Origin: Leadbetterella sp964489955
GTDB lineage: Bacteria > Bacteroidota > Bacteroidia > Cytophagales > Spirosomataceae
Length of the DNA stretch: 64,000 bases
Assembly (NCBI GenBank): GCA_964489955.1
Contig: CAZBAV010000017.1
Coordinates: 1-64,000 of the forward strand
Direction of reading: 5' to 3'
Below, piece by piece: positions 1 to 8,263 of the stretch. The stretch's first letter is position 1; every line of letters starts with the position of its first letter. A program made the position numbers and the translations under genes. Below the pieces are notes generated by a model. That model was not told the DNA's origin. It saw only the letters and a list, made by a program, of their open reading frames with translations, and made no database searches.

Positions 1-237
1 AAATGAAACTGGTATGGTAAACCCATAAAGAGACAGCGTGGGACTTCCGCTAATGATATAAGAAAAGGGACTCCTACGCGGGTCTATTCCTTTAGCAGAA
101 TAGCCAATGGTACGTATATCTAGTGAACCGCTAAATGCTAGAGGTTTTTTTGTGGCAATAGATTCGAGGTTTTGGGCAAAGCTTACCAGTGGAAATAGTA
201 TTGCACCCCAGATTAGGTATTTTAAAAGTGTTTTCAT
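1..237 (-). CDS. Secreted protein of unknown function, N-terminal part only
   Basis: An open frame of 79 codons begins with ATG at 237 and runs off the left edge without a stop. Residues 1-21 (MKTLLKYLIWGAILFPLVSF-A) are a clear Sec signal peptide. What follows is a mature N-terminus with no domain I recognise; the stretch SFSYIISGSPTLSLYG-like wording suggests an outer-membrane or surface protein, but that is only an impression. It is divergent from the sensor kinase gene that starts at 397, so the intervening 160 bases should carry both promoters. Function unknown. Confidence 0.65.
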   Translation of the reverse strand, partial: MKTLLKYLIWGAILFPLVSFAQNLESIATKKPLAFSGSLDIRTIGYSAKGIDPRRSPFSYIISGSPTLSLYGFTIPVSF

Positions 238-338
238 GCCTATAAAAATCTTTTCATAATTCAGTTTCTAAAAGAGGTTAGTTATTATTGTTATAGGGAA
301 GAAAGGTCAAAATTAGAGTGACGGTATGAGCTGTGCAA

Positions 339-395
339 TACCAGAAAAGGTGTATTTTACTTTGCGGGCTGGGCAGGATTACACCTTTTTTGGTA
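339..395. repeat. 16-bp imperfect inverted repeat upstream of the sensor kinase
   Basis: The arms taccagaaaaggtgta (339-354) and tacaccttttttggta (380-395) are reverse complements except for one base, separated by 25 bases. A near-match to the Bacteroidota -7 element (TTACTTTG, 357-364; consensus TAnnTTTG) lies in the spacer, so the arms would flank the promoter. It could be an operator, or an RNA hairpin if transcription starts further upstream. Confidence 0.6.
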
Positions 396-396
396 T

Positions 397-3375
397 ATGA
401 AAGGTGTTTTTTTCGGAGTAGCTTTGCATAGAATAAGAAAGGTAATGGCTAGATGGTCACTTTGGGTTGTTATTATGTTTGCGTGTATTGGAGCATGGGG
501 CCAATCTACGTCGGCACTGTATTTTCATCATTTAGGATATAAAGACGGCTTGTCTGACCCAAACATAACTTCACTTTACGTAGACCGCCTCGGGTTTCTG
601 TGGATTGGTACTTTTAATGGACTCAATCGTTTTGATGGAACAAGCAGCGTGGTTTATCATAACCAAGAAAGGGACAGCTTAAATCTTAAAGGAAATTATG
701 TAGTAAATATTCTCGGGGCAAAAGACGGAGGGCTGTGGGTAGGTACACAAATGGGGCTTTCTAAATATAATTATACAACAGGAGTTTTTACACATCACAG
801 TAAGTTTTTTAATGGAGCCCATTATTATGCGTATCCAACTTTCGAGGACTCTCGCGGCTTGTGGCTTCATGCGGCTGGACATTTTTATCTCTACAACAAA
901 ACCCTACTAGAGATAACAGACAAAACAAACGGACAGAATCATATTTTTAAGGATAGCCAGAAACCATTTAAATGGATAATTAGTAACAATTCTGTAGATG
1001 GAGGGAATCTGCATTTCCTGGAAGGAACAAAGGTGAAGCGGAGTGTCTTTCTGGAATTGGGGACAAAACTAAACGGAGTATATGTAGAGGGCGATTCTTC
1101 AGCCTGGCTAGGTACGGGAAAAGGGTTAATTTATTTAAACCCCTATACTCTTGAACAAAAACTTTATCCTCTGTCAACTGCTGCTAACTGTATTGAGCGA
1201 TATAAGAATTGGCTTTTTATTGGAACAGAAGGAGACGGTTTGATGCTGTTTGACCTAGAAAAAAAAGAATTTATAGGGCAGTATAAGTATAGCTTAAAAT
1301 CTAGCCAAAGTATTTCTGGGAACCACATTTCTAAGCTGCTCATAGATGGTAATGCTAACCTGTATGTAGGAATTAGTGGTAAAGGAGTAGACTATGCAAA
1401 CCTGGAGGGAGGTTTCTTTAACCAAAAATATACGAAAGAAGAAGCTGGCCCTTTTGGAGGAGATAATAGCATAACCGCGATATTAGAAACCTCAGACGGC
1501 AGTGTTTTGGCAGGAACACCCAACGGGGGGATTTTGGTGTATGAAAAAAAGATAGAGAGAATTAAAAGCCGTGTGTTGAAAGAGAAAGGTATCCTTCGGC
1601 TAATCCCTGTAATGCAAAAAGGAATATTGGTAGAGGCTACCGAAAAGGAATTTTATTTTTATTCCCCCCAAAACAGCCAAATCAGAAAGATCGGGAGTAA
1701 ACATTTTACCATCAATTCTTTTGCGGAAGATCAGGTGAAAAAACGTGTCTTGCTAGCTACTACCAGAGGGCTGGCCACTATAGATTCTACATTGTCTATT
1801 AAGCTTTTCGATGGTTTTAATAATAGCTTGGAATGGTTTAATGTAAGCTATTTTGGTTTTATAGACGATAATACGGCCCTTTTACAAACCTTTTACACTA
1901 ATCTCTATTTGGTAAAAAGAGAGAAGGACAGTTTTGCTATAGTTAAGGAGCTATCTCGTACGCCATACGATGTGGCCAAATCTGTTAAAGTAGGAAATAC
2001 ATTATTCTTAGCTACGAGTTCTGGTTTATATACGTTTGATTGTACTACATTGGAGCTTTCTGCTAAGCCTTTGTTACAGGCATTTTGTTCTGATATTAAG
2101 CAGGATAAAGAGGGGAATATTTGGGTAAATACCAATAATGGACTATTTGAAATTGATGTTGTGACACATAAAATCAGAAACTATGACGAAACCGATGGAC
2201 TGCAGGCCAATATCTTAAATAGAAATACCCTAACTACACTGCAAAATGGTTGGATGCTTACCGGGAGTTCAAATGGCCTCAGTTTTTTTGACCCTAAAAG
2301 ATTTGTTACTGGACAAGATAAAATTCGTACATTTTTAACCGGGGTTTGGATAAACGATGTTCCTTACTTAGATAGTAATCCCATTTTATTAGAGAAGTTA
2401 GAATTAAATTACAAGCAGAATACTCTGGGATTTCAACTTACTCCATTGGATATTCGAAGCGGCAAGAACCGCCGTTTTACTTACCAGTTGTTGGGGTACG
2501 ACCAGTCTCCTATGACCTCCCTTGGGAGGGCAGAAATAAGATATTCTTATTTGAAACCAGGTGTTTACCAGTTAAAAGTAGTAACGGAAGACCTTAAAGA
2601 AAGAATAGTTATTGAGATAATTATTCTTCCGCCATTCTGGGAGACAGTATGGTTTTCTGTACTAGCATTTTGTTTCGGGGTGTTTCTTATAGTTTATTTG
2701 GTAAACCTGTTTGGTAAAAGAATACGCAACAGGCAAATGGAGAAGATGAGGATTATGATTGATTCCCAGGAAAAGGAACGCAAGCGTATTGCCATAGACT
2801 TGCATGACGATTTGGGCGGCAGATTGTCATCTCTTAAACATTATTTACAGGCTACATCAAAAGGGATATCGGAGGAACATAAAGAGGTATACAAAAGCAC
2901 CACTAAACTATTGGACGAAGCCATATCTGAACTGCGGAATATCTTGTATAATCTTAGTCCAAAAACGTTGGATGAGAATGGGTTGGTTCCTTCTTTGTTA
3001 TACTTGATTCGTAATATTAGCCGTATTGCCCATATAAAGATTGAGCTTGCAGAAGATATTGGCGACTTAGAAATCAATAAGCAAGTGCAGTTTGCCATTT
3101 ACAGAATTTGCCAGGAGTTATTGAATAACACGCTAAAACACGCAGAAGCTACAGAGGTAATTATCTCTCTTGTTTATCGAGATAGTAGTATGGTTTTACT
3201 TTATGAAGACAATGGAAAAGGGTTTGATTCAGGCAATAACACGAAAGGATATGGCCTGCGTAATATTTTTACCCATGCACAGACTATAAATAGTGAGATA
3301 ATATTAGACACCAGTCCGGGAATGGGATTGGCTGCAACCTTAACAATTCCTGAAAAAACACTAAAACCTAAATGA
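397..3375 (+). CDS. Membrane sensor histidine kinase with periplasmic propeller (HisKA_3 type)
   Basis: A 992-residue sensor kinase. A signal peptide is followed by two-component-regulator propeller repeats (for example DRLGFLWIGTFNGLNRFDG near residue 67), a Y_Y_Y-type domain just before a single membrane span at about 750-772, then a HisKA_3 dimerisation domain with the phospho-acceptor His803 in DLHDDLG and a HATPase_c domain with the N box (ELLNNTLKH) and G boxes (DNGKGFD, GYGLRNIF). The periplasmic part should bind a ligand outside the cytoplasm; the ligand cannot be read from sequence. Unlike the hybrid one-piece regulators of Bacteroides, its response regulator is a separate gene, which overlaps its end by 4 bases (ATGA). 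The start is uncertain: ATG at 445 (MARWSLWVVIMFACIGAWGQ) gives a cleaner signal peptide than ATG at 397. Confidence 0.9.
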   Translation: MKGVFFGVALHRIRKVMARWSLWVVIMFACIGAWGQSTSALYFHHLGYKDGLSDPNITSLYVDRLGFLWIGTFNGLNRFDGTSSVVYHNQERDSLNLKGNYVVNILGAKDGGLWVGTQMGLSKYNYTTGVFTHHSKFFNGAHYYAYPTFEDSRGLWLHAAGHFYLYNKTLLEITDKTNGQNHIFKDSQKPFKWIISNNSVDGGNLHFLEGTKVKRSVFLELGTKLNGVYVEGDSSAWLGTGKGLIYLNPYTLEQKLYPLSTAANCIERYKNWLFIGTEGDGLMLFDLEKKEFIGQYKYSLKSSQSISGNHISKLLIDGNANLYVGISGKGVDYANLEGGFFNQKYTKEEAGPFGGDNSITAILETSDGSVLAGTPNGGILVYEKKIERIKSRVLKEKGILRLIPVMQKGILVEATEKEFYFYSPQNSQIRKIGSKHFTINSFAEDQVKKRVLLATTRGLATIDSTLSIKLFDGFNNSLEWFNVSYFGFIDDNTALLQTFYTNLYLVKREKDSFAIVKELSRTPYDVAKSVKVGNTLFLATSSGLYTFDCTTLELSAKPLLQAFCSDIKQDKEGNIWVNTNNGLFEIDVVTHKIRNYDETDGLQANILNRNTLTTLQNGWMLTGSSNGLSFFDPKRFVTGQDKIRTFLTGVWINDVPYLDSNPILLEKLELNYKQNTLGFQLTPLDIRSGKNRRFTYQLLGYDQSPMTSLGRAEIRYSYLKPGVYQLKVVTEDLKERIVIEIIILPPFWETVWFSVLAFCFGVFLIVYLVNLFGKRIRNRQMEKMRIMIDSQEKERKRIAIDLHDDLGGRLSSLKHYLQATSKGISEEHKEVYKSTTKLLDEAISELRNILYNLSPKTLDENGLVPSLLYLIRNISRIAHIKIELAEDIGDLEINKQVQFAIYRICQELLNNTLKHAEATEVIISLVYRDSSMVLLYEDNGKGFDSGNNTKGYGLRNIFTHAQTINSEIILDTSPGMGLAATLTIPEKTLKPK

Positions 3376-3998
3376 AAAGAATACTACTTGCCGATGACCA
3401 TAAAGTTTTTATACATGGTCTAAAATATCTTATGTCTTCCTCTGAAGAATACCAAGTGGTAGCAGAAGCAGGAAACGGAGAAGAGGTGTTACACATCTTG
3501 GAGAAAGAAGAAATTGATATTGTACTTTTAGATATCAACATGCCCGTTCTAAATGGCTATCATACTGCTCAGAATATAATTTCCCAGTATCCCAATGTTA
3601 AAATTGTAGTTTTATCTATGCTGGCGGACGAGTCCAGTGTGCAAAAGATGTTAGAAGTAGGCGTGCATGGATATCTGTTTAAAAATGCAGGAGAAGAAGA
3701 AATTTATGAGGCACTTGATGAGGTTATTAGAGGAAATATTTATGTTACCAAAGAAATAAATTTAGACATGGTGCTTCCCCGAAATAAGGAAGGACAAATG
3801 GTTCTTTCTAGCCGTGAAATAGAAATTTGCAGGTATATTCTGGAAGGACTTACCAATCCTGAAATTAGTGAAAAACTGTTCCTTAGCGTACGTACTGTAG
3901 AAACTCACCGCAAGAATATTCTAGCCAAATTGAAAGTAAAAAACACGGCCGCCCTTGTGAAATTTCTTATGGATAATAAACCGTTTATGGGTTTATAG
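3372..3998 (+). CDS. Response regulator, NarL/FixJ family
   Basis: A 208-residue regulator: receiver domain with acidic pocket D8-D9 and phospho-acceptor Asp54 (VLLDINMP), then a LuxR-type helix-turn-helix at about 145-205 (LSSREIEICRYILEGLTNPEIS, split here as LSSREIEIC and EGLTNPEIS; RTVETHRKNI recognition helix). Its ATG overlaps the kinase stop codon, so the two are translationally coupled and are surely partners. The PBP1C gene starts 17 bases downstream on the same strand, which makes cell-wall synthesis a plausible target or at least a co-transcribed output. A second NarL-type regulator in this window (56089-56715) has the same architecture. Confidence 0.93.
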   Translation: MKRILLADDHKVFIHGLKYLMSSSEEYQVVAEAGNGEEVLHILEKEEIDIVLLDINMPVLNGYHTAQNIISQYPNVKIVVLSMLADESSVQKMLEVGVHGYLFKNAGEEEIYEALDEVIRGNIYVTKEINLDMVLPRNKEGQMVLSSREIEICRYILEGLTNPEISEKLFLSVRTVETHRKNILAKLKVKNTAALVKFLMDNKPFMGL

Positions 3999-4015
3999 TA
4001 TTTGGCTGTATATTC

Positions 4016-6406
4016 GTGATAGAAACCAAAGGGAGCATAAGTTTTACGAGAAAAATAGTAAGCAAATTCTTAGCATGGATAAAGACTAATAAGAAAAAAA
4101 CAGTAGCTTTTTTACTGTTGGCATTAGTCTATTATTTTTCTTTACCCCGCACGTTGTTTTCTGAGCCTTACTCTACCGTGGTAGAAAGCTCAGAAGGCAC
4201 ACTTTTGGGTGCAAAAATTGCGGACGATGGACAGTGGCGTTTCCCTGAATCAGATAGTATTCCTCATAAATTCAAAACCTGCTTAGTAGCTTTCGAAGAC
4301 CAGCATTTTAACCACCATTTTGGGGTTAATCCGGTTTCTGTATGGAATGCCTTCTTACAAAACCGGGAAAAAGGTCGGGTGGTGAGAGGCGGTAGTACGC
4401 TTACCCAGCAAGTTATACGTTTATCAAGAAAAAATAAGTCACGTACCTATGCCGAAAAAGTAGTAGAGATCATACTCGCAACACGTTTGGAGTTTAGACA
4501 TACTAAAAATAGGATTTTGGAGCTTTATGCGTCACATGCACCTTTTGGGAGCAATGTGGTAGGGTTAGAAATGGCTGCTTGGCGGTATTATGGCTTAAAA
4601 CCTCATCAACTTTCGTGGGCGGAGGCAGCCACTTTAGCTGTTTTGCCTAATGCTCCAGCCTTAATTTATCCCGGTAAAAACCAAGAGCGTTTACTCAATA
4701 AACGCAATCGCTTGTTAGAAAAAATCTATAAGGCAAAGAAAATAGATAAGCTCACTTATGAGCTGGCACTTGGTGAGCCCCTTCCGCAAAAACCTTATGA
4801 TTTACCGCAAACGGCTCCTCATTTGTTAGAAAAAATGGTGAAAACCAATAAAGGACAACGCATTATTTCTACACTAGATATCGCCCTTCAGGAACGTATA
4901 AACCACCTGGCAGCCAACTATTACCAACAGTACAAACAAAACGAAATATACAATTTGGCCGTGCTAGTGGTAGATGTGGAAACCCGAAACGTTTTGGCCT
5001 ACATAGGTAATGCTCCAACCACCCATGACCACCAAAAAGACGTGGATATCATAACTGCTCCCCGCAGTACAGGAAGCACCCTGAAGCCACTATTGTATGC
5101 ATCCATGTTGGATGAAGGTATGCTTTTGCCTAATTCACTAGTGCCGGATATTCCTACTCAAATATCGGGTTATACTCCTCAGAATTTTGAACTGAGCTAT
5201 GACGGAGCCGTGCCTGCACACAGAGCTTTGTCACGTTCACTAAATATTCCATCCGTTTTGATGTTACAACAGTACGGTGTGTATAACTTTTATGAAAAGC
5301 TCCAGAAATATAAATTAAGAGATATAAATAAACACCCTAATCATTATGGCTTGTCGCTTATTTTAGGCGGGGCAGAAAGTAACCTTTGGGATTTATGCCA
5401 GACCTATGCTGCACTCACCTCCACCTTGAAATATTATCAAAAAAGTAAAGGGGAATACAGACGTGGGGAGTTTTCTGGACTTAATCTCTTTGCAGATAAA
5501 AAAAGTGATTTTGGTAAGCGTACCAAGAAGAAAAATATTGTGGGTTCGGGAGCCATTTATCTTACCTATGAAGCCATGCAAAACGTGAACCGCCCCGAAG
5601 AAGGCGAAGACTGGAGGTTTTATGACTCCTCACTACCTATTGCGTGGAAAACAGGAACAAGTTTTGGCAATAAAGATGCTTGGGCTATAGGAACCACCGA
5701 AAAATTTGTGGTTGGGGTTTGGGTGGGGAACGCCACCGGCGAAGGGAGGCCTCTACTTACGGGTGTGGGAAGTGCGGCTCCAATTATGTTTGACGTGTTC
5801 TCTGGCTTACCGCGTTCCGTTCCTTTTTCTGCTCCAGACAAAGACTTGAAATCCCAAGCGATTTGTGTGCAAAGTGGGTTTCCGGCGGCCCAGCATTGTC
5901 CACAAACTACGCAGCATGTGCCTGTAACCAAAAACGAGATATCGGCGTGTAGTTACCATAAACTGGTACACTTAGATCCTACTGGGCGTTTTCGGGTAAA
6001 TAGTAGTTGTGAAGATGTGGCTAATATTGAAACCCGTGCGTGGTTTGTACTGCCTCCGGTGATGGAGTGGTATTATAAAACGAAGAATCCAGACTACCAT
6101 GTTTTGCCCCCATTCAGGGCAGATTGTATAAGCGGGCAAGCCTATGCCATGGATTTTATTTACCCTAAAGGAGATAGTAAAATATATCTCACCAAAGACT
6201 TCGAGAGTAAAGTACAGCCAGTAATTTTCAAAGTAGCTCATAGCAACCCTAATGCCACATTACATTGGTATTTGGGACGTAAATATTTGGGGCAAACCAG
6301 CGATTTTCATGAATTACCGGTAAATGCCAGAACTGGGGTTTACCGTCTGACTGTAGTGGATGATAAGGGTAATGAGCTAAGTCGTAACATAGAAATATTG
6401 GATTAG
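4016..6406 (+). CDS. pbpC: Penicillin-binding protein 1C (bifunctional glycosyltransferase/transpeptidase)
   Basis: A 796-residue class A penicillin-binding protein. An N-terminal membrane anchor (about 28-45) precedes a GT51 transglycosylase domain with catalytic Glu94 in AFEDQHFNHHFG and the GGSTLTQQ motif. The transpeptidase domain has the three penicillin-binding motifs: SxxK with Ser354 (STLK), SLN in SRSLNIPS, and KTGT at 545. A cysteine-containing C-terminal region fits the PBP1C C-terminal domain. It polymerises and crosslinks peptidoglycan on the periplasmic side. The start is GTG; no in-frame ATG lies nearby. The usual partner, an alpha-2-macroglobulin gene, is not in the window. 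It follows the response regulator by 17 bases and is probably co-transcribed with it. Confidence 0.92.
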   Translation: MIETKGSISFTRKIVSKFLAWIKTNKKKTVAFLLLALVYYFSLPRTLFSEPYSTVVESSEGTLLGAKIADDGQWRFPESDSIPHKFKTCLVAFEDQHFNHHFGVNPVSVWNAFLQNREKGRVVRGGSTLTQQVIRLSRKNKSRTYAEKVVEIILATRLEFRHTKNRILELYASHAPFGSNVVGLEMAAWRYYGLKPHQLSWAEAATLAVLPNAPALIYPGKNQERLLNKRNRLLEKIYKAKKIDKLTYELALGEPLPQKPYDLPQTAPHLLEKMVKTNKGQRIISTLDIALQERINHLAANYYQQYKQNEIYNLAVLVVDVETRNVLAYIGNAPTTHDHQKDVDIITAPRSTGSTLKPLLYASMLDEGMLLPNSLVPDIPTQISGYTPQNFELSYDGAVPAHRALSRSLNIPSVLMLQQYGVYNFYEKLQKYKLRDINKHPNHYGLSLILGGAESNLWDLCQTYAALTSTLKYYQKSKGEYRRGEFSGLNLFADKKSDFGKRTKKKNIVGSGAIYLTYEAMQNVNRPEEGEDWRFYDSSLPIAWKTGTSFGNKDAWAIGTTEKFVVGVWVGNATGEGRPLLTGVGSAAPIMFDVFSGLPRSVPFSAPDKDLKSQAICVQSGFPAAQHCPQTTQHVPVTKNEISACSYHKLVHLDPTGRFRVNSSCEDVANIETRAWFVLPPVMEWYYKTKNPDYHVLPPFRADCISGQAYAMDFIYPKGDSKIYLTKDFESKVQPVIFKVAHSNPNATLHWYLGRKYLGQTSDFHELPVNARTGVYRLTVVDDKGNELSRNIEILD

Positions 6407-6431
6407 CACGGTTACTGCTACATTCTCCAGT

Positions 6432-6743
6432 TTAACGTCGCCAGATTTCTTTTATGAATTTCTTTTCGGTATCAAAATTGGGACAACCTTGTCCAGTATG
6501 GCCAATAAGACCTCCAAATTCGCAGATGGTTTTACATTCACTGTCTACGAGGTAAGAAATGCCATCGGCACACGTGCCGTCTTCAAAGAAGAATACCGTT
6601 TTTCCGCGATACTCGTATTGGTTAACACGGTCAATACAAGACCCCATTTTTGAGATTGCCTCATTTACACAAGCTAAGTTTACGTCCTCTTTCTTTGAAC
6701 ATGATAATGCAAGCATAGAAACAAGTAGCAAGAGATATTTCAT
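6432..6743 (-). CDS. Small lipoprotein, DUF6970-like
   Basis: 103 residues with a lipoprotein signal (MKYLLLLVSMLALSC, lipobox Cys15). The mature part is cysteine-rich and contains Y-E-Y-R-G-K-TVFF, a central Asp-Cys segment, and CEFGGLIGHTGQGCPNF near the C-terminus. This pattern resembles the DUF6970 family of Bacteroidota lipoproteins as I remember it; I could not check. It probably sits on the periplasmic face of a membrane. It converges on pbpC with only 25 bases between stop codons and no clear terminator. Function unknown. Confidence 0.75.
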   Translation of the reverse strand: MKYLLLLVSMLALSCSKKEDVNLACVNEAISKMGSCIDRVNQYEYRGKTVFFFEDGTCADGISYLVDSECKTICEFGGLIGHTGQGCPNFDTEKKFIKEIWRR

Positions 6744-6808
6744 TACGTTTTTTTCTTGCCAAAGTAGTTAGGAAATTCCCTATTTGGGAATATAAACTTA
6801 GTTAACGG

Positions 6809-7681
6809 TCAATCTTTATCAATGAACCTCTTAGTGATTTGGCTATATGAGTCTATTCGCCTATCACGGAGGAAAGGCCAGGTGGTTCTATAATATTCGG
6901 TTTGATCAAGGTCTATTTCCTGTACATTTACCTCTTCTTTCTCATGTGAGCCTTTGTACAGTAGCCTTCCAGCAGGATTAGCCACAAAAGATCCACCCCA
7001 GAATTTTTGGTTGGCCTCTATACCCACTCTGTTTACAGATACAACGTAGAGCCCGTTTGCCACAGCGTGTGACCGCTGGATAGTTTCCCAAGCGTCATGC
7101 TGCTCTTGGTTAATAACAGGGTCTTTTTCATCTAAATCCCAACCGATGGCAGTAGGGTAAAATAAGATTTCTGCACCCATAAGTGAGGTAATCCTTGCAG
7201 CTTCGGGATACCACTGATCCCAACAGATGAGTACACCAATTTTGGCAAATTTGGTTTCAAAGATTTTATATCCAAGATCTCCCGGAGTGAAATAAAACTT
7301 CTCATAATATCCCGGGTCATCAGGGATGTGCATTTTACGGTACTTTCCTAAATATGAGCCATCTGCATCCAAAACAGCAGTAGTGTTATGGTAAAGACCT
7401 TGGGCTCTTTTCTCAAAGAGCGAAGCAATAATTACAACACCCAGTTCTTTAGCAAGAGGTTGCATGATATCGGTAGTAGGACCTGGGATACTTTCGCCAA
7501 GTTTAAAGTTTTCGTGATCTTCTACGTCACAGAAATACAAAGAAGTAAAAAGTTCCTGTAAGCAAATTATCTGTGCACCTTTTGCGGCAGCTTCACGTAT
7601 GCCTGCTACAGCTTTTTGGCGATTTTCGTCTATGTTTCCAGTGCAGCTATTCTGCACGGTTCCTACTTTTATGTTTTTCAT
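6809..7681 (-). CDS. aguB: Carbon-nitrogen hydrolase, likely N-carbamoylputrescine amidase
   Basis: A nitrilase-superfamily enzyme of 290 residues. The Glu-Lys-Cys triad is visible as Glu43 (CLQELFTS), Lys116 (GKYRKMHIP) and Cys153 (GVLICWDQW). FTSLYFC, HIPDDPGYYEKFYFTPGD and WDQWYPEAAR are typical of N-carbamoylputrescine amidases, which release putrescine, ammonia and CO2 in the agmatine route of polyamine synthesis. I start at ATG 7681 (MKNIKVGTVQ) because it matches the family and because a -7 element lies at 7729-7736; the longer frame to 7702 adds seven untypical residues. The agmatine deiminase that usually accompanies it is not in this window. Confidence 0.88.
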   Translation of the reverse strand: MKNIKVGTVQNSCTGNIDENRQKAVAGIREAAAKGAQIICLQELFTSLYFCDVEDHENFKLGESIPGPTTDIMQPLAKELGVVIIASLFEKRAQGLYHNTTAVLDADGSYLGKYRKMHIPDDPGYYEKFYFTPGDLGYKIFETKFAKIGVLICWDQWYPEAARITSLMGAEILFYPTAIGWDLDEKDPVINQEQHDAWETIQRSHAVANGLYVVSVNRVGIEANQKFWGGSFVANPAGRLLYKGSHEKEEVNVQEIDLDQTEYYRTTWPFLRDRRIDSYSQITKRFIDKD

Positions 7682-7728
7682 TAGAAAATAGAAGTTACAC
7701 AAGAGCTAGTAATGCCCCATTTGAAGTA

Positions 7729-7736
7729 CAAAAGTA
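7729..7736 (-). promoter_or_regulatory. Predicted -7 promoter element for the amidase
   Basis: On the minus strand the bases read TACTTTTG, a perfect match to the Bacteroidota -7 consensus TAnnTTTG. It would put the transcript start about 40 bases before the ATG at 7681. No well-spaced -33 TTG is present (nearest is 13 bases upstream), so confidence is moderate. Confidence 0.45.
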
Positions 7737-7756
7737 GCCCACGCTAATGCAATAAC

Positions 7757-7945
7757 CTACTTCCGTTTATAATAAAAGTGGTGTAATATACCCGTTACGC
7801 CCAACAGGGAGAGTATGAACCCAAAAATGAGTGCTATAGTTCTGATGTTGAGGCCAGATAGGGCTGTGGAGGTTAAAATAATAAGAATTACACCCAAAAT
7901 GGCGGCTAAAAGAGATAAGGGGAGAATATTGTCCGGTACTTTCAT
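7757..7945 (-). CDS. Small two-span membrane protein
   Basis: 62 residues starting at ATG 7945 (MKVPDNILPLSLLAAILGVI...). It has two hydrophobic stretches, about 9-25 and 35-52, and a short basic tail (HHFYYKRK). The frame is open further upstream to 8107, but that extension is polar, Lys- and Phe-rich and looks like non-coding sequence, so I prefer the inner start. No family recognised. It is divergent from gltB. Confidence 0.6.
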   Translation of the reverse strand: MKVPDNILPLSLLAAILGVILIILTSTALSGLNIRTIALIFGFILSLLGVTGILHHFYYKRK

Positions 7946-8263
7946 GTGTAAATCCCAAAACAGGTAATAGTCTGTTACCCGTTTACGTCGTAATTTGTTT
8001 AAAACAAATATATGCACAATACTGCTTTGTTTCAAAAAAAAATTGTCCTCTGGTTTTTTCGGCAAATTCTGAATTGTATAATTTTTACAGAAAATAGAGC
8101 AAAACAAATAAAATCTTTATTGTCGGTATAAAATTTTGATAAAATTGATTAAACCGAAATTAACAACTGATATATTTCGAAAATGTACTTTTTTATACCA
8201 GATAATTGCTATTGAGTGGTATAAAATTCTAATATAAAATATAACTTTTTTGAGGCAGTTTAG
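7946..8263. other. Intergenic region before gltB
   Basis: A very AT-rich stretch of 318 bases between the divergent small membrane protein and gltB. It contains a TATAAAA-type dyad (8191-8226) and one further copy of its half-site (8125-8133), described separately. No TAnnTTTG element is evident on the plus strand. Confidence 0.6.
8191..8226. promoter_or_regulatory. Dyad operator candidate upstream of gltB
   Basis: TTTTATACCA (8191-8200) and TGGTATAAAA (8217-8226) form a perfect 10-bp inverted repeat with a 16-base spacer, ending 37 bases before the gltB start codon. A third copy of the half-site, GGTATAAAA, lies at 8125-8133. The geometry (two half-sites 26 bases centre to centre plus a distal site) suits a dimeric DNA-binding regulator. 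No binding protein is encoded next to it. Confidence 0.55.

Noticed and set aside
397..3998. One-piece hybrid two-component regulator
   Set aside because: Kinase and regulator are separate genes with a 4-base overlap, and the DNA-binding domain is LuxR type, not AraC type.
6773..6792. Short hairpin ATTCCC/GGGAAT after the amidase gene
   Set aside because: Only 6 bp with no T tract; too weak to call a terminator.
7946..8107. Upstream extension of the small membrane protein frame
   Set aside because: Composition is like non-coding AT-rich DNA and an inner ATG gives a proper membrane protein.
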